Shown: positions 33,986 through 46,756 of the stretch, piece after piece
How the letters are laid out: each line of letters opens with the position of its first letter
Position numbering within the stretch: the first letter of the stretch is position 1
NCBI GenBank assembly: GCA_021234155.1
Contig: JAJEKV010000006.1
Coordinates: forward strand, 11,373,317-11,437,316
Reading direction: 5' to 3'
Length of the DNA: 64,000 bases
DNA from: Isoetes taiwanensis
Lineage: Eukaryota; Streptophyta; Lycopodiopsida; Isoetales; Isoetaceae
Notes under the pieces: generated by a model
What the model saw: only the letters and a program-made list of their open reading frames with translations
What the model was told of the DNA's origin: nothing
Databases searched by the model: none
Program-made: the position numbers and the translations under genes

Positions 33986-34896
33986 GGGGATGCCCCTCCC
34001 CGAGTATGATGGGTTCCCGGGTGTGCTAGAGAACTGGTGCCACATCAGTGACCCCCGCGTCCCTACCCGACTTACTCCCCTAAATCTAAAGGCAGGCTCA
34101 CCTGCCCGTTCGAGTCTGGGGTGCCCATATAGGCATGCCACCTGTGACCCAGGGAGTGTCAGACCCATACCCGGCCCCCTCTGTGGCCGACTATAAGCCT
34201 AGCACACTATAGGAGCCATGTAGCCACGCTAGGCAGGACCCCACCACCCATTCGTGATCATACTCGTTATTTGGTGCTGAATCACATCATAGCATCCACA
34301 GCCAGGTGGGTTCTTGTGCATAGGCCGCATTTACTGGGTTTTAAGAGGTTCTAGCTAGGAGCATCACTAAATCTAGATAGCTTTTAGGTCTCTACCCCCC
34401 TTAATCCCATACAATACAGGAGGAACAGAAAGAGAAGGCAGAATCAGATATAGACATCCATCATCATCATAAGTAGATCATAGAATAGAATCTAATCACC
34501 CATCTACTCAAAGGGTTAGAATAGCACACAACTACCTAAAGACTGACCTGTGTCTTGGCCGGACCCATTGTCTCGAAGAACATCCATAGAACTGGTCAGG
34601 TGTTAGGTTACAACAGCTCCTTCCTCCCTCAGCTCTTCCCAAACTCGAATTTGGGGCAGAATTCGGCTGGGAGCTCAATTTGCCACCAAAAATGGCAAAC
34701 GGCCCCTGGCCAATTGAGTTAGGCCAAGTGGCACACTCTAATTAGCCTAATTTAACTAATTAATACTATTACTTAATCTACTTAAGTTAGGCTAATTGCA
34801 ATAACCCCTTTTTAGGTTAGTCTCCAATGGTCCTAATACCTTGGTGACGTGTCATGTTAGCTATACGTACACCGTATACTTACATGGAATGTCACA
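33986..34896 (-). repeat. Truncated LTR-L copy, right end of composite
   Basis: Matches about 26150-27130 ('gagtatgatgggt', 'actggtcaggtgttaggtt'), roughly 10% diverged by eye. It starts abruptly at about 33986, so about the first 580 bp of the LTR are missing. It ends GTCACA and is followed by gcaat (TSD). Confidence 0.82.
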
Positions 34897-34901
34897 GCAA
34901 T

Positions 34902-35500
34902 GTTCCCATTATAGCCGCAGACGAAGGCGTCCTATTATGACTATATGCCCATCCCCATTCCTAGGATGCATCTAGCCCGATCCCGCTGCATGAAGGCTGG
35001 CCTGCATGATCCCTGCCGGATCTAAGACTCACGAGATATCTGTTGGTGGTTGTAGCACGCGCCGCTTTCCGTGGAAGCCGGAGTTGATGGTATCATTGTT
35101 AACGCATGTGTAGCATTGCCGTAGGAAATCCAAATAAGCCTCAACAAAAAAAGTAAGAACGCTATGGTCGTCCCTTGTCTGCTTGTACGCACGATCGAGA
35201 ATAGCACGTGGAACTAATTCCACTTGCTTTGCTTGTCAGTTTGAAAATCATATATTACCTTAGGATCAAATGTATACTTCTCCAAAGGCTTACCTGAAGG
35301 ATGTTATGGCCTTCAGACTGGATTATCTAAAAGATTGTGCCCATCGAGGTGCCAACAGTTTGCAAGACCTCTGCAACCTGAATCCTCAACAAAATGTACA
35401 TGTCGGTGAGCAATCTGAGGTCAAATTGCCATAATCATGATGATTTAGGTCTCCGCAATAGTTGGAACTCTTTTGGAATCCATCACTACTCACGTCTCCA
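34902..35500 (-). pseudogene. Element A: decayed integrase end and chromodomain start
   Basis: Continues element A after the composite. LVPRAILDRAYKQTRDDH near 35200 parallels the chromodomain start in 27131-31550 but has no hAT insert. Further right, 35300-35420 resembles the integrase C-terminal region at 28740-28830 at low identity. Beyond about 35500 nothing more is recognisable. Confidence 0.6.
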
Positions 35501-37343
35501 TGTCACTATATTGATCGATACATATCTTTCATTACTACACTAGTAATTCATGTTATACTCTTAGAGATATATATTATACTGACACTATAACATAATATAC
35601 TCAATTTAGAAATCATTCTTTACTCACACACATTTAATTGATTATATATGATACACGCATAGACATAGACAACATCTATTTCCACTTTTAATATAAGACA
35701 CACTTATAATTCTGAAACTATATAATACAAATTCATAGTAATCATATTAACTTCGTTTTATATCTCTATTATACTCTCCCTTCACTTTACAATTTGCGTT
35801 ATTACACTGTGCTAATTTTAATTTTGTATGAACTTTTTTTTTCTTATTTCGTTACAGCTTTAATAACTCATAGTATCCTCCTTGTTTTACATGCCCATCA
35901 CATTTATACTTATTCTTTAATATAATTATATATATTGCACTATATCCCACATTTTTACATACATATTTTAACATTAATTACACATTAGTAATGGTGCCCA
36001 GTGTTGCTGGGTTTGAGTAATAGATTAAACTTTTAGAGCTAGCGAAGAATCCAAAGGTCATTTGGCACCATGTGCATTCAAAATATTCTCTATTGTCCAA
36101 ATTTCCTTGCCCTTCTATGTACCTATATTATAAGTGGGGACACTCGGCATGTATAAAGCAAGTGTTTGGGTTATATTGGGCAATGTCCAGTGTTGTTCTT
36201 GTCAAATTAGTTCTTTAAAACATTTCTAGTTGAACAACATCATTAACATCATTTTGCAAGAACAAATTGTTTGAATTATTAACCAAACATATATACTCCT
36301 CTATCACAACACCACTTAATTGTGCCCATATGCCAAGTGTGAGGACCGCTATCCTTTGTGATAAGAACATAAAAATATGTGAAATCAATTTATGGCACAC
36401 ACATTGTTTCATATCACCATATCGATGCCTCATTATATGCCAATGTGATATCAACTTCGAGATGTTCCTCAAGCAGAATATTACTAAGCATGGCTTTAGA
36501 AAGTTTAAAAATTGTTGGAAATTGCAAAATGCCAGAGGCACATATGGAGAGGGGCAATAAACGGACATATATTGAAGTAAATTTCCTTCCTAGAAATCCC
36601 TACGGGGAGGTTGGTTCTGAGGTTTTTAGTACGTGTCGTAGATTGTCTTGAATAAGTCACTATATTTGGAAGGGGGCAAATTGAAGAAGGAAGATATGTC
36701 ATCATGCCTGTCATAATATCACCAATCCCATTCTCTCGTAATGCCACTGTGTTCCTTATGATGGCAATCTAGAATAATATTCACTATTGGTCTAGATTGA
36801 AGTGTGTGGGCCTTTGATAAGTTGTTAAAGTTGTTAGGGAGCGCGAAGCTTTGTAATTTAAATTTGCATGTATATTAATTTGTGACCTATGTCAAAACTT
36901 GTGAGATAAAATTGATGTTGCAATTTTCATTAAATTTGTAGCATTTAAACCATAGACCATAATAATTCAAGTTTGGTGCATTCATTGATCCTAATGCACG
37001 AGTGTCACCAAGAATCCGCCCAATGTTGTAAGTTATATGGGAGAAGCGATATTCAAGACTACATGTTCTTTAGGACATGGATATTTATGTCCTTAAATGC
37101 TAAGTAATTATGGAACAACCCCTGTAATGTACATTTGCATGTAAACTTAAGCCCTTGATTAGATTGTGTTGTGATGAGAGAATAAGCAAAGTAAAATGGA
37201 TATTTATGACTTTAAATGTGAAGCGATTATCGCACAACCTTGGCACAACCTTCGTAATTCCTTCGTAATTTACATTTGCATGTAAATTTAGCTTGTCACA
37301 GATGTCAAACATTTTGAGATAAAACTGACAACCTTCGTAATTT
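35501..37343. other. AT-rich interval without supported gene
   Basis: Several near-copies of a short motif (taatttacatttgcatgtaa with 'gtcaaacattttgagataaaa') recur at 36855-36920, 37120-37150, 37260-37340 and again at 38480-38540, forming a local dispersed repeat. No coding sequence or RNA gene was recognised. Confidence 0.5.
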
Positions 37344-37361
37344 ACATTTTCATGTAAACTT

Positions 37362-38478
37362 CCTTTTTTTTTTTTTTTTTTTTGAAGGACGACAATCTAT
37401 TAGAAGGAATACCAAGATACATTCAAGGGACCTGTGACATGGGACTCAAAACCTAGAGGACGAGATAGTCCACTACGCAAAACCACCCAAACACAGTACA
37501 TAATCATACTCTTTGTGCCACCTTGAGGCGTTTAATGGCCTCATCACACTCAACATGTTCAGCAACATCGGGATGATCATCAACAGACATCAAGTTATTA
37601 TGCCATTGAATAGAACGAGGCAGGATAGCCTCGTGAGATGACATAACCGACTTCTTCCTCGCTGCCTTCTTCCAAATGACCTGTTGCCATGACTCTTTAG
37701 TGCACTGAAGATTAGGACCATCAGTCATAACAACCTCAGAAACATGAGAAGCAGAAGCAACAACGGGGAGAGTGGTAGGAACCATAGCTGCAGTTGACGG
37801 TGCTAAGGACGACACCATTGGAACTGTGTGTAGAGCATCTTCCATATCCGAGGAATGCAAGACAACTGGCAAAGGCTGATCATGAATAGATGAAGAAATG
37901 ACAGTAGGAGCTTGAACCTGAGAAGAATGTTGAACAGATGCCTGAGACGCACGAGTACCTCAACGAAAGCTAGCAAAAGCCTCCTTATCAGGAAACAAAC
38001 GGGCTAATTCTGGACCATTCAAAAGCTTAAGATCCAACTTCTTATACCAAGCCCCGCTCTTCACAACTACACAATCTGGTAAAGGCGAGTCCACAGGCAT
38101 AGAAACACAAATCCTTGGACCATTCATGATGGAGTGTGAGATATGAACCCCAAGTCCCGTTGCAATTGCAACTAGAAATTGATGAGCCATTAGATCAGGA
38201 GGAAGATTAGGTAACGAGAACCGGCAAGGCATCTTTAATGCACGAACTGTATCTGGTGTAAAGCCAGGAGAGTAATACTGGTACATTATATATTCCCCAC
38301 CAAGTGGATCAATCCCTCTTGATACCAAAGAGTCCACTGCATCACTACTTTCAAACATAATGAGAACAAAGTTTTTTGCCAACAACTTGATGGACTGGAA
38401 AGGAGGAAGTTGACGGCGTCTCAGAAGCCGAGACAACCAAACACGAAACCGAGAAAAATCTAAATAGCCACCAACAAA
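37362..38478 (-). mobile_element. ORF1-only LINE-like retroposon with poly(A) and 18-bp TSD
   Basis: An exact 18-bp direct repeat, acattttcatgtaaactt, flanks the element (37344-37361, 38479-38496). A T-run at 37364-37383 is the poly(A) tail of a minus-strand insertion. The body contains a LINE ORF1-like reading frame and no reverse transcriptase. Long TSD plus poly(A) is the hallmark of target-primed reverse transcription. Confidence 0.85.
37504..38436 (-). pseudogene. LINE ORF1-like protein (DUF4283-like RNA-binding domain)
   Basis: Two open stretches in one direction, 37960-38436 (158 codons) and 37504-37872 (122 codons), separated by one stop and a short gap near 37958. The first shows LLAKNFVLIMFESSDAVDSL and a pattern of small domains like the DUF4283 segment of plant LINE ORF1 proteins and related nucleic-acid-binding proteins. 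The second is Ser/Thr/Val-rich and then basic (QVIWKKAARKK). No CCHC knuckle was seen. The DUF4283 assignment is by resemblance only. Confidence 0.55.
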
Positions 38479-38496
38479 ACATTTTCATGTAAACTT

Positions 38497-41345
38497 AGTT
38501 GTCACAGATGTCAAACATTTTGAGATAAAACTGATATAGCAAGTTTTACAAATGACATTATATCATGTTTGCAATGATTCACGTTTGCAATGACTATACT
38601 GCCTAGATATTCCTTATCATATTTGGCGTATTGTCGATAAGATTCATGCATCAAGACTAAAGAACGAAAAAATCTCTGCTTCTGTCTTGGCTCAGCATTC
38701 TGTCCATTTCAATCTTAAAGATTAATTGATCTCAATTGTCCTTACAAACCGAACCATCTATGCTTCTATCTCTTGGCTCGACATTATGTCCAATTCAATC
38801 TTAAGAATAAATGACTTATGCTTCTAATCAATGGATAATGCTGTGTTGGAGACATAGTTGGAAATGCCAATGGTATCTTGCAAACCATAATCTCGTGAAC
38901 AGTACGATTTCAGAGGTTCTATGGCATACCTTAATATTTCATCAAATGCAAAGTGTGACATACTTTAAAAGACCACGCATCGAATGCAAATTATTTCCTC
39001 ATTTTCGAATATTAAAAGCTTTTAAGATTTTCTGAAAAACCGTATTCACATTAATGACCCTGCAAACCAAAGGGAAAAGTATCAGTCAGACCACTCTGCA
39101 ATTTTAGATGAAATGCTATGGACCTCCAATGGTATCGGCATGAGTCCGATTATATCAGCTGTGGGCAAGAGATCCTTGCTAAACTTTGTGAGCCACACTT
39201 TAGGCATTCAATCTATCTGCAAACTGAGAAGCCATGTGACTGAGCACTATCACAAATGCCCCAAATGAACAACTTACATGTAAGATTATGTGGCCATGCC
39301 AGAATATAAAGGAGCTTGATACAGGCTTGCTTTTTGTAACTTGTAAAGAGCACGCTGAGATTGCTAAACATAAGGTGCAGATGATTTTGTCTTCATGCCC
39401 AGGAAATGAAAAGCATGGTTAAAATAAGAAATATGCATACATAAAGGCGTATGTCAGTGGTAAAATTATATTGGCACGTGTCTTGATTCCTAGTGATAAA
39501 ACATTGAGGCCATAGACTTAAGGACATACTACCCAGAACATGGTTGCCATAGCCATTATGACAGTACATGATGGGCACCAGAGCACCACCAAAATGGAAA
39601 AGATATATCCGATTTCTGGGGAAGTAACAGTTTGATAAAAGAACCTTAGATGTGTTTTGGAACTCAGAACAATATATGAAAGCATACATGCAAGTGGAAG
39701 ATAAAAAGAACAATAAAGTCAAGGTCACTGCAGTTCCCTTCCAGACAATTTTGCAGCAGATAGAAGATCGTGGCAGCCTCTATTGGTAAACAAATGCTAA
39801 TAAATGTTAAACAATTAGTAACAAACATAAATGGATAGAATAAACTATAAACAACTACTAACAAACATAAATGGATTAGAATACTATTATCTTCAAGTTT
39901 ATAAAAGTACCCGATAACCTGGAATAAATTTTAAAACTTGCATCTGAATTAATAGCATTATGACATATATTTGCCATAAAATAAACTGGTCTGGAGAGCC
40001 TATTCGAAATATGCTCTAATCATTTGTTCATCTATGATTTTTTTTATCAACTCTTTTGGGACATGTAATGGGACAATCTTATGGTAATATTTTGGTCAAT
40101 AATATAATGTTCAGCACATACTCAAGCAAGCACTGCAAAATGCTAGGATTATTCATCAAATTAACAATTGAAAAGGAGCAGAAGTTACATTTAATGCCCT
40201 TAATGCCTCTAATGACTTATCTTGATCTCGTTGTAAACTTGCATACCATGCAATGAAAGCACTGTCTATTTCACTTTGTGAAGCCGCATCTCTTCGGCAC
40301 TAATATTTAATCAAAATCCCTTGCATCTACATTCATTGGTCTTTACGACCTATAGAAGTTACTACAATATGAATGGGCCCTGAGATTATAATGATAAATT
40401 ACTCCTTTGCATCTACATTTGTTGGCCACATTTGGTCATCTGAGCATCTTCTCTTTGTTGATGACAAAACTAAGCAAACATGAACCTTGCCTATCAGTTC
40501 CCAAATTGCAGATATGCAAAGTGCAGGTTGATGCATCAAACATGGAAATTTATAAATGGAATTGTGACCTGGTATACATTCTATACAAAACAGATGGTGT
40601 AAGAGCATGAGCTTGTGAAGGAAAAAGACCAACCTCACAACTCTGACCAAGAGAAGTTCTAGTGCATAAGAAGATCCTCTGAATAGATGGACTATTCCTG
40701 CGTGAACAACAGTGCGTTAGAGTTGAAAAAAGCAGAGGAAACAAATCTACAGAAGCGAAAATAAATGGAGTCAGAAGCAAAAATCATGAAAGACGGCAAG
40801 AGCTGACTTGCTAACAAATTAGGCCAATATGCCTCAAGTTTCAAACCTGCGATCATGGACCATGCAAAAATTCAGAAAAATCACCCACACTGCACCAAAA
40901 GAGTCGATCATGCAACCATGATACCAAAGACATTTTCCCGATCAAATGCATCTCTTCACTAACGAAGACATCGAAAACCCTTCGGGGATGTCTTAGATCA
41001 GCCCTCTCTTCTGCATCATCTGAAAAGAATCTATAAATGTCTTAGATTAGCAGAAATGCATTAACTATTACTTACAATATCTATAATGCCCATAAAGATC
41101 AAGAGATCGTAAAGTAAGCAACTGATTCTAAAGGGCATATACTACAGCTTGATAGCATGGACAGATTAAAATGGAGGCATCATTATGTGTTGCAGATTTA
41201 TATGTTATTCGGAGCAATAGACTTTGCGAAGTTTCAGTGGCTCACAATCAACTTATTCAATGTCATAAAAGAGCAACTCATACAATAAATAATCAGATAA
41301 ACACGAAATGCTAATCAAATCATTCTAGCATTGTAATCCTTCTTG
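38497..41345. other. Interval without supported gene
   Basis: AT-rich, with only short ORFs lacking codon-like composition. No transposon ends, RNA genes or splice-consistent exons that I can defend. Confidence 0.5.
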
Positions 41346-41357
41346 ATAATATATCTA

Positions 41358-42621
41358 AGCGAGGATGGGTTCTTGGCGCTCAGCGGCTAGCGCTGTCTTG
41401 GCCGGCTAGGGCAGCGGCCGCCCTGCTTCTTTGCTGGCTGTCACAGCGGTGGGATTGAAGACGAAATCTCCTGTTTTCGAGGCTAGCAGGGCCAGATAGA
41501 GTTGGCACGTTCAGAGGACAGAAAAAAGATCTGTTGAAGTGATGCAATTTTTTTCTTTTCGGCGGCGGGCTTGTAGAAATTACCCTCTAACGAGGTAAGT
41601 TCTTTAGCGCGGAGGTATTCTTGATGCCTTTGCCCTTTCTTTCGAGAGATCTTAGAAATGGTAGATTCATCTTGATGGATGCCGACCTATAAGGCAAAAG
41701 AACATTTTGCAAAGGCTGGTAAAGATCATCAATTGCGCGTTTCTTTCTAACGGGGAATATCATAATCGTACTTTGAAAGGAATTCTATTTGTGGCCCTTC
41801 CTTTCAGTAAAGCTCTTTCTTACTAGCGGAAGATTCAGATTTTAGTAATTGATGAATCGGGGAAGATACCTTATGGTGAAGAATTGCAAGGTTAGTTCCG
41901 AGTTACTTGTTTATGTTGAAGAGATTGGGCTTCTAGGTTGTATGATGATTCTTTGAATACTTGAAATCTTTTAGCACATTGGTTGTATTTTTCAAATCTT
42001 GTTATGCTTGAAAAAGCCATTCAAACTTGTAATTTTAATGCGACGCCAAATTATCCTCTCAATGGATATAGTATTTTTCAAAATGCTTGCTATGCTTGAA
42101 AAACCTTTCAAGTTTAAACTTGAATGTAATTTGCTTGATGCCAAATTCCCATTGAATCTACTCTGCTTTGGATCGGTCTTCTCAAAAATCGCTCACGTTT
42201 GAGAAGTGTGCTAAATCAGGTACTGATATGCCTGAATTTCATTCCATTGGCTATTCTCATACAGATTTGCAACTTGCATGGAACAAAGTTTCTTCTATTC
42301 CAGTGGGTCAGGGCATTTGCACATTCTTCAAGATAAGAGTTATTATTTCCAGGGCCTTCTGGCTACTTTGGATCATCTTCTATAATCTGGATACGATGCA
42401 GATGGATGTTATGGATTATTCCAGGATATCAGCTACAAGAGCAAGTTATGAGCTTCATGTGTATTTTGCTTCTAGAGCAATCAATAAGTTTCTGCATATA
42501 GAGAATGAAGAAGTTGAGATTACTCCTATAGTAATTCTCTATAAGCTTGAAACATTGTACTTTTCTTTCATATATAAAATATAAAAATTCTTACCTTCAA
42601 AAAAAAAAAAAAAAAAAAAAA
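41358..42621 (+). mobile_element. Poly(A) retroposon with GC-rich head and 12-bp TSD
   Basis: The direct repeat ataatatatcta flanks it (41346-41357, 42622-42633) and an A-run of about 23 sits at 42599-42621. The first 250 bp are GC-rich (GGCTAGGGCAGCGGCCGCC), unlike the AT-rich surroundings, and could be a promoter-bearing 5' end. An open stretch at 42168-42584 (138 codons, starting inside the element) shows no recognisable domain. No RT is present, so it would need another element's machinery. Confidence 0.72.
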
Positions 42622-42633
42622 ATAATATATCTA

Positions 42634-43893
42634 GATCTGGATTCTTATCTTTGAGCTTGTACAACATGAAACAGAATGGAAAGCACCAGAATACCCTTTG
42701 CATGTTAAAAGAGCTCCTTTTCCTTCATCATAGCAACTACAAACTTATGAGACAACTACAAAACTCTCATGTACTAAATGCTCTGCATAAAGCATGCAGA
42801 ATACATATGGAATACATACACCTTACCGACTGGGTTCATCAAAAGCTTCACAGTAAAGCATTTACAATCGAAAATCTATGCTTATGTAACTTCTACAATA
42901 AATTGGACAATTTCTCACCTCCATGTTGCATTTGGCCTTGCCGCTTAAAAATTTGACGATTTTGCTTCTCTCTAGAAGCAATGTTCCCATTGCAAAGGTT
43001 GTAATATTGATTACATGCATCTACTTATTTTCACTCGAGTTTACTTCATCGGTGTACTCATAGCAGTTGTGCCTACAAAATAGAAAGGTCTCCATTACAC
43101 CGGTTAACTCCACCTCAATAGATTTATAAACGTGGAAAGTTTACGTATTTATTGCCTTACAAAAAGAATGTATTCGCTCTCTAAGCTGGACCGACTCTTA
43201 TACCTCTGTAGAATGAGAAGAAATAAGAGGATGATTCAGAAGAAATAAGAGGATGATATTTACCTGCCATCCTGCTTTCATGCAGCTGAAATCGCTTTAC
43301 AATGATCCGAAGCAAATTTGGGAGAGAAAAAAAAATGGTAAGACAGAAGTTTGTATGAGCATGCATGCCGAAAATCCTGCGATCGTGGCGTGCATCTATC
43401 TGCAATGGATAAGGAGAGCCAGAAAAAATCAAAACCAAAATCATATGGAAGAAATTTCTCCCGATTTTTGGAATACCGAGAATTTATTCCGGCGGCTAAG
43501 CTCCCCAAAACCATAGAAAAATAACTTAAAAAAAGTTCCAAAAACATTTCTCACCATACCGGAAAAACCCAAATTAACAATATTGATACACACGTTCTAT
43601 TATTGATAACCCTCTTTTTTTTTCTTTTTCTCTTTTTATAATCATAATCTAAGTCTTGTTATTCCTTCAATAGTTCGTGTAACACATACATAATTATATT
43701 TCCGATTCTATTATATTTAACACTGCATGCACTCTACACTCTATTATATTAATATTTTCTTTCCACCATATTTTGAAATACTTTTTTTCTTTATCTCGTA
43801 TCTTTCCAGACCCACAGTGTTTTGCTTAACCATACTTTACATCCGCATATGTACATATATTAATTCATTAGTTATATGTAACCTCATTTACAT
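42634..43893. other. Interval without supported gene
   Basis: AT-rich, with a short 'aagaggatgat' tandem duplication near 43215-43260 and pyrimidine runs at 43610-43640. Nothing else recognised. Confidence 0.5.
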
Positions 43894-45830
43894 GTTTTTT
43901 TTTTCTTGAGAGAATGAGATATTTTTTCCATTAATTAAAGATCGAAAGGTACGTTATAAGCAACATGGTATTGCTATGAGATTTAAAGTAGATACTAAAC
44001 ATAAATATTAAAGGCAAATGTTAAAGGCAAACCAATCTTAATAGTCTTAGCAGCTGAATGCTTTCAAAAGTACTGTAGAATGTGGCAGCAACACAAATAT
44101 TCCGAATTCTGCACTTCTCATGTGGATGATCAAGCAAGATGATTAAGTTGAATAAGAACCTGTGTAGACACAATTGAGCCAAAATGAATGAGAAGCAGGA
44201 AAATTATGATAGATGTGAAGTTTAATGGTCAAGATAGGAAAAATGGTCAATGAAAGCTGGCTGTAAAATATGGTTGGTAGCATTTCTCCAGTCCAAAGCC
44301 TCAAGTAGATCAGTAACACAAGAGGTAGCCATGATTAGCATGAGATTTCCATATGCGTCTGCTTTACCTCTATGATAATAGTAACACTCTCTGTAAAACT
44401 CAAATTGACTATATGTTATCTGCGTATGGTTGATTTCCAGAAACCAAAAAAGGATAGTCATCTGATAGGTGCTCTTGCAGAACTCATGTGCCCATTGAAT
44501 CTCCCTGACTGGAAATTCATGGAGCTTTGGGAACAACCTGTCTGGTATTTTTTACTTCCAATCATAATCAGCAAAGGCATTAACTTGCATGTCAAAGTGA
44601 TCTAAATTTCTCTCTGTCTCAAAGCAATCAAAGCTTGTATCCAGGACTCGTTTACAGAACTCCAGATATTCTAACATCAACATCAGAAGATAAGTTAGTA
44701 TCCAGTTGAGAGCACTATAAATTAAACAAATTATATTGACCAAAAAAAGAACCAATAGAGTTCCATCTGTGATCATAATTGTTCTCTTCATTTTGAAGCC
44801 TGTGAGCAGTTGCAAATGTTTTTGATATTAATCTTAATCCAGCATATAGAGATACCATGTCCCCCATGGAGACATCTATTCCTGTGCTTCCACATATTCC
44901 ATAAGACAGTGAAGAATAAGGTATTAACAAACTTGTCATTATGCATGAGGAGATCAATTAGATTATATGGCTTACTTATGAACAAAACATTTTGACACCA
45001 TGTCTATAGGGGTTCTAGTTTCGGACAATTAAAAATATGATCTAGAGATTCAATGCTATTGCAACCAAGAGGGCAGTTATCAGAAATAGGATTAAGACCA
45101 AATTTTTGTCTAGTTAGGATTATAATTCTTAGCAATGCTCTCTAAATTGGGTAGGCTTTTATTGGTCAATAACCAGATAAAGTAAGAAACTTTTGGAGGG
45201 CAGTAAGATAGCTAGATGTTCTTGTGAAGTCCATACCTCTCCTCATCATTAAGGTTCCAGTAAACTTTAGCTTTTGAAGTAGAATTATTGTAGGCTAACA
45301 GTTTATAAACCGTGGAAACTTTGTAGTTATACTTCCCCTTGCAAGACCAGTCAATATGGGAGTTTAGAGAACTCAAGTTCAGGGAAAATAATTTTGCTTT
45401 GAGATGCTTGAAAAGGCTTCTATCAGAGGAAGTTCCCAGAACTTTCCTTTTGAGAGCAGTCCAGGAGATCCACCTGTTGTCTTGTTTGAGACCATTTCTT
45501 ATAGATCTTAGGGTGATTGATAGCTAGAGGATAGCCATTTGCCTGAGATAAATAAGGGTTCCAGAAAATGGATGTGCTCCTCTGAAACAAGTCAGGTTTA
45601 TTGTGAGTCGAGATTTTAGAGATTCTATTCCAGGCTACAATCAAATTTCTCATGAGAGGAGAAATATTCTGAGCAGGATGGATATCAAAGAAAATTGAGG
45701 AGGGAAGATGATGACTGATGGAGGGGTGTAATTCCACATTTATGAAGCTAATACTTAATGAAAACAGAGGCTGGGTTATCCTTATGAAAAATTGCCCTCC
45801 AAACATGTTCGGACAGAACATAGACATAAT
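43894..45830 (-). mobile_element. 5'-truncated LINE (L1-like) 3' end
   Basis: On the minus strand, decayed C-terminal LINE ORF2 sequence runs toward a T-run at 43894-43904 (poly(A) tail). 45423-45827 contains AWNRISKI and STSIFWNPYL, typical of the region after RT. Near 45060-45200 there is SYFIWLLTNKSLPN, then a Cys/His cluster ending HIFNCPKLEPL, which fits the zf-RVT zinc-binding domain. LWNMWKHRNRCLHGG (near 44900) is the segment that often follows. 44222-44536 is the remainder toward the C-terminus. Many stops and frameshifts. No TSD was found. Confidence 0.72.
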
Positions 45831-46200
45831 AAATCTTTTCCCGAAATTTACTTTTCCCTAATAAATAAAAAAAGGTTCTCTCTTTTGTCATGTGTTTGCA
45901 GGCAGTTATACATCCATGGATGCATTTGTCGTAAAACAAAAATCCACTTGCAATAGATGAATTAGAAGCTGGGTTTTTCCTGAGACAGAAGATGTGCTCA
46001 TTCTAGATATGATGACTATAATGTTAGATTCTAGGTTTCCTAATATTGTTATGGTGTATTACGCTAAAATGAGGATGTTTGGAGTTGTAGATGCAAATAC
46101 ATTTTCTAGGACTATAGTCTCTAGCAACAGCGAAGTTTGGGCAAAGATATATGCAGCCTGCTGTATAGTCACAATTAAAAGGTTTAAAATGCAGACTTGG
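45748..46200 (-). pseudogene. Cys-rich decayed coding fragment upstream of the LINE end
   Basis: A single minus-strand frame broken by only two stops reads from a Cys cluster (FNCDYTAGCIYLCPNFAVA, then RKCICIYNSKHPHF) through NEHIFCLRKNPAS to GFLFYDKCIHGCITAC and YVYVLSEHVWRAIF. The Cys spacing suggests a small zinc-binding or disulfide module. It could be part of the LINE's ORF2 or an unrelated host gene fragment; I do not recognise it. Confidence 0.35.
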
Positions 46201-46756
46201 ACATTTTTGCTTTCATTTTGAGTAGATTCATCATAGCTTTGCACCAAGATCGTCTTTTTCTTCAACTTTGACTATTATTGAGTATAGTCTCTCTCTTTTT
46301 TTTTTGGTGGCATGCTTTATTTAGTTGTAGTGTAGCTAACTTATTACTTAGGTTTAGATGTTTTTGCAACCAAGACCTTTAATTTAGATAACTTGCTATG
46401 GATGCAGGTCCATCAAGTATTTGACTGACCATGAGGATGTTTTCGAAGTATTTGCAACTAGCACATCATGCACCTGAGGAATTAAGGCCATGGCAATCAA
46501 TGATAAGTAAGAGAAAGCCTTGAAACCCAGATCTTATAGCATGCCAGTAATCTAGTGAAGTGAAAGGGCTTTGCAAATATGGAAGTTGGCACATTGTGCA
46601 ATTTTAAGGCCATGATTTAATAAAAGAAACACTAGATGCCATGGTAGACCCATGGGCTTAGCGAACCGAAGTTGTCATTTTGTGCAATAAAATCCACTAA
46701 AGTAAAAGAGCTTAGAGAGCACTCATGTGTTCTCTCCAAGGCAAATCTATTATGGC
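46201..46756. other. Interval without supported gene
   Basis: T-run at about 46290-46300; otherwise unremarkable AT-rich DNA. Confidence 0.45.

Larger units (their letters stand above)
700..34896 (-). mobile_element. 34.2-kb composite LTR-L insertion (nested stack) with 5-bp TSD
   Basis: The left edge begins TGTGACG at 700 and the right edge ends GTCACA at 34896. The flanks carry the same 5 bp (gcaat at 695-699 and 34897-34901). Joining the flanks gives a sequence collinear with 27560-27592, a related copy without the insertion, so the target site is supported independently of the TSD. The order from left to right is: interrupted LTR-L (700-855, 11874-12050), pol-less internal region, primer site at 25555, full LTR-L (25569-27130), chromovirus pol on the minus strand, a plus-strand gypsy remnant, and a truncated LTR-L (33986-34896). 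Three other LTR elements are nested inside. It could have arrived as one complex element or grown by later recombination between family members; the TSD only shows that the outer ends belong together. Confidence 0.65.

Noticed and set aside
39393-39864. Hydrophobic minus-strand ORFs near 39.4-39.9 kb
   Set aside because: AT-rich composition gives Phe/Leu/Ile-rich frames by chance; no splice sites or relatives recognised.
43181-43547. Overlapping ORFs on both strands near 43.2-43.5 kb
   Set aside because: No domain, no splice consistency, and a local tandem duplication explains part of the open frame.
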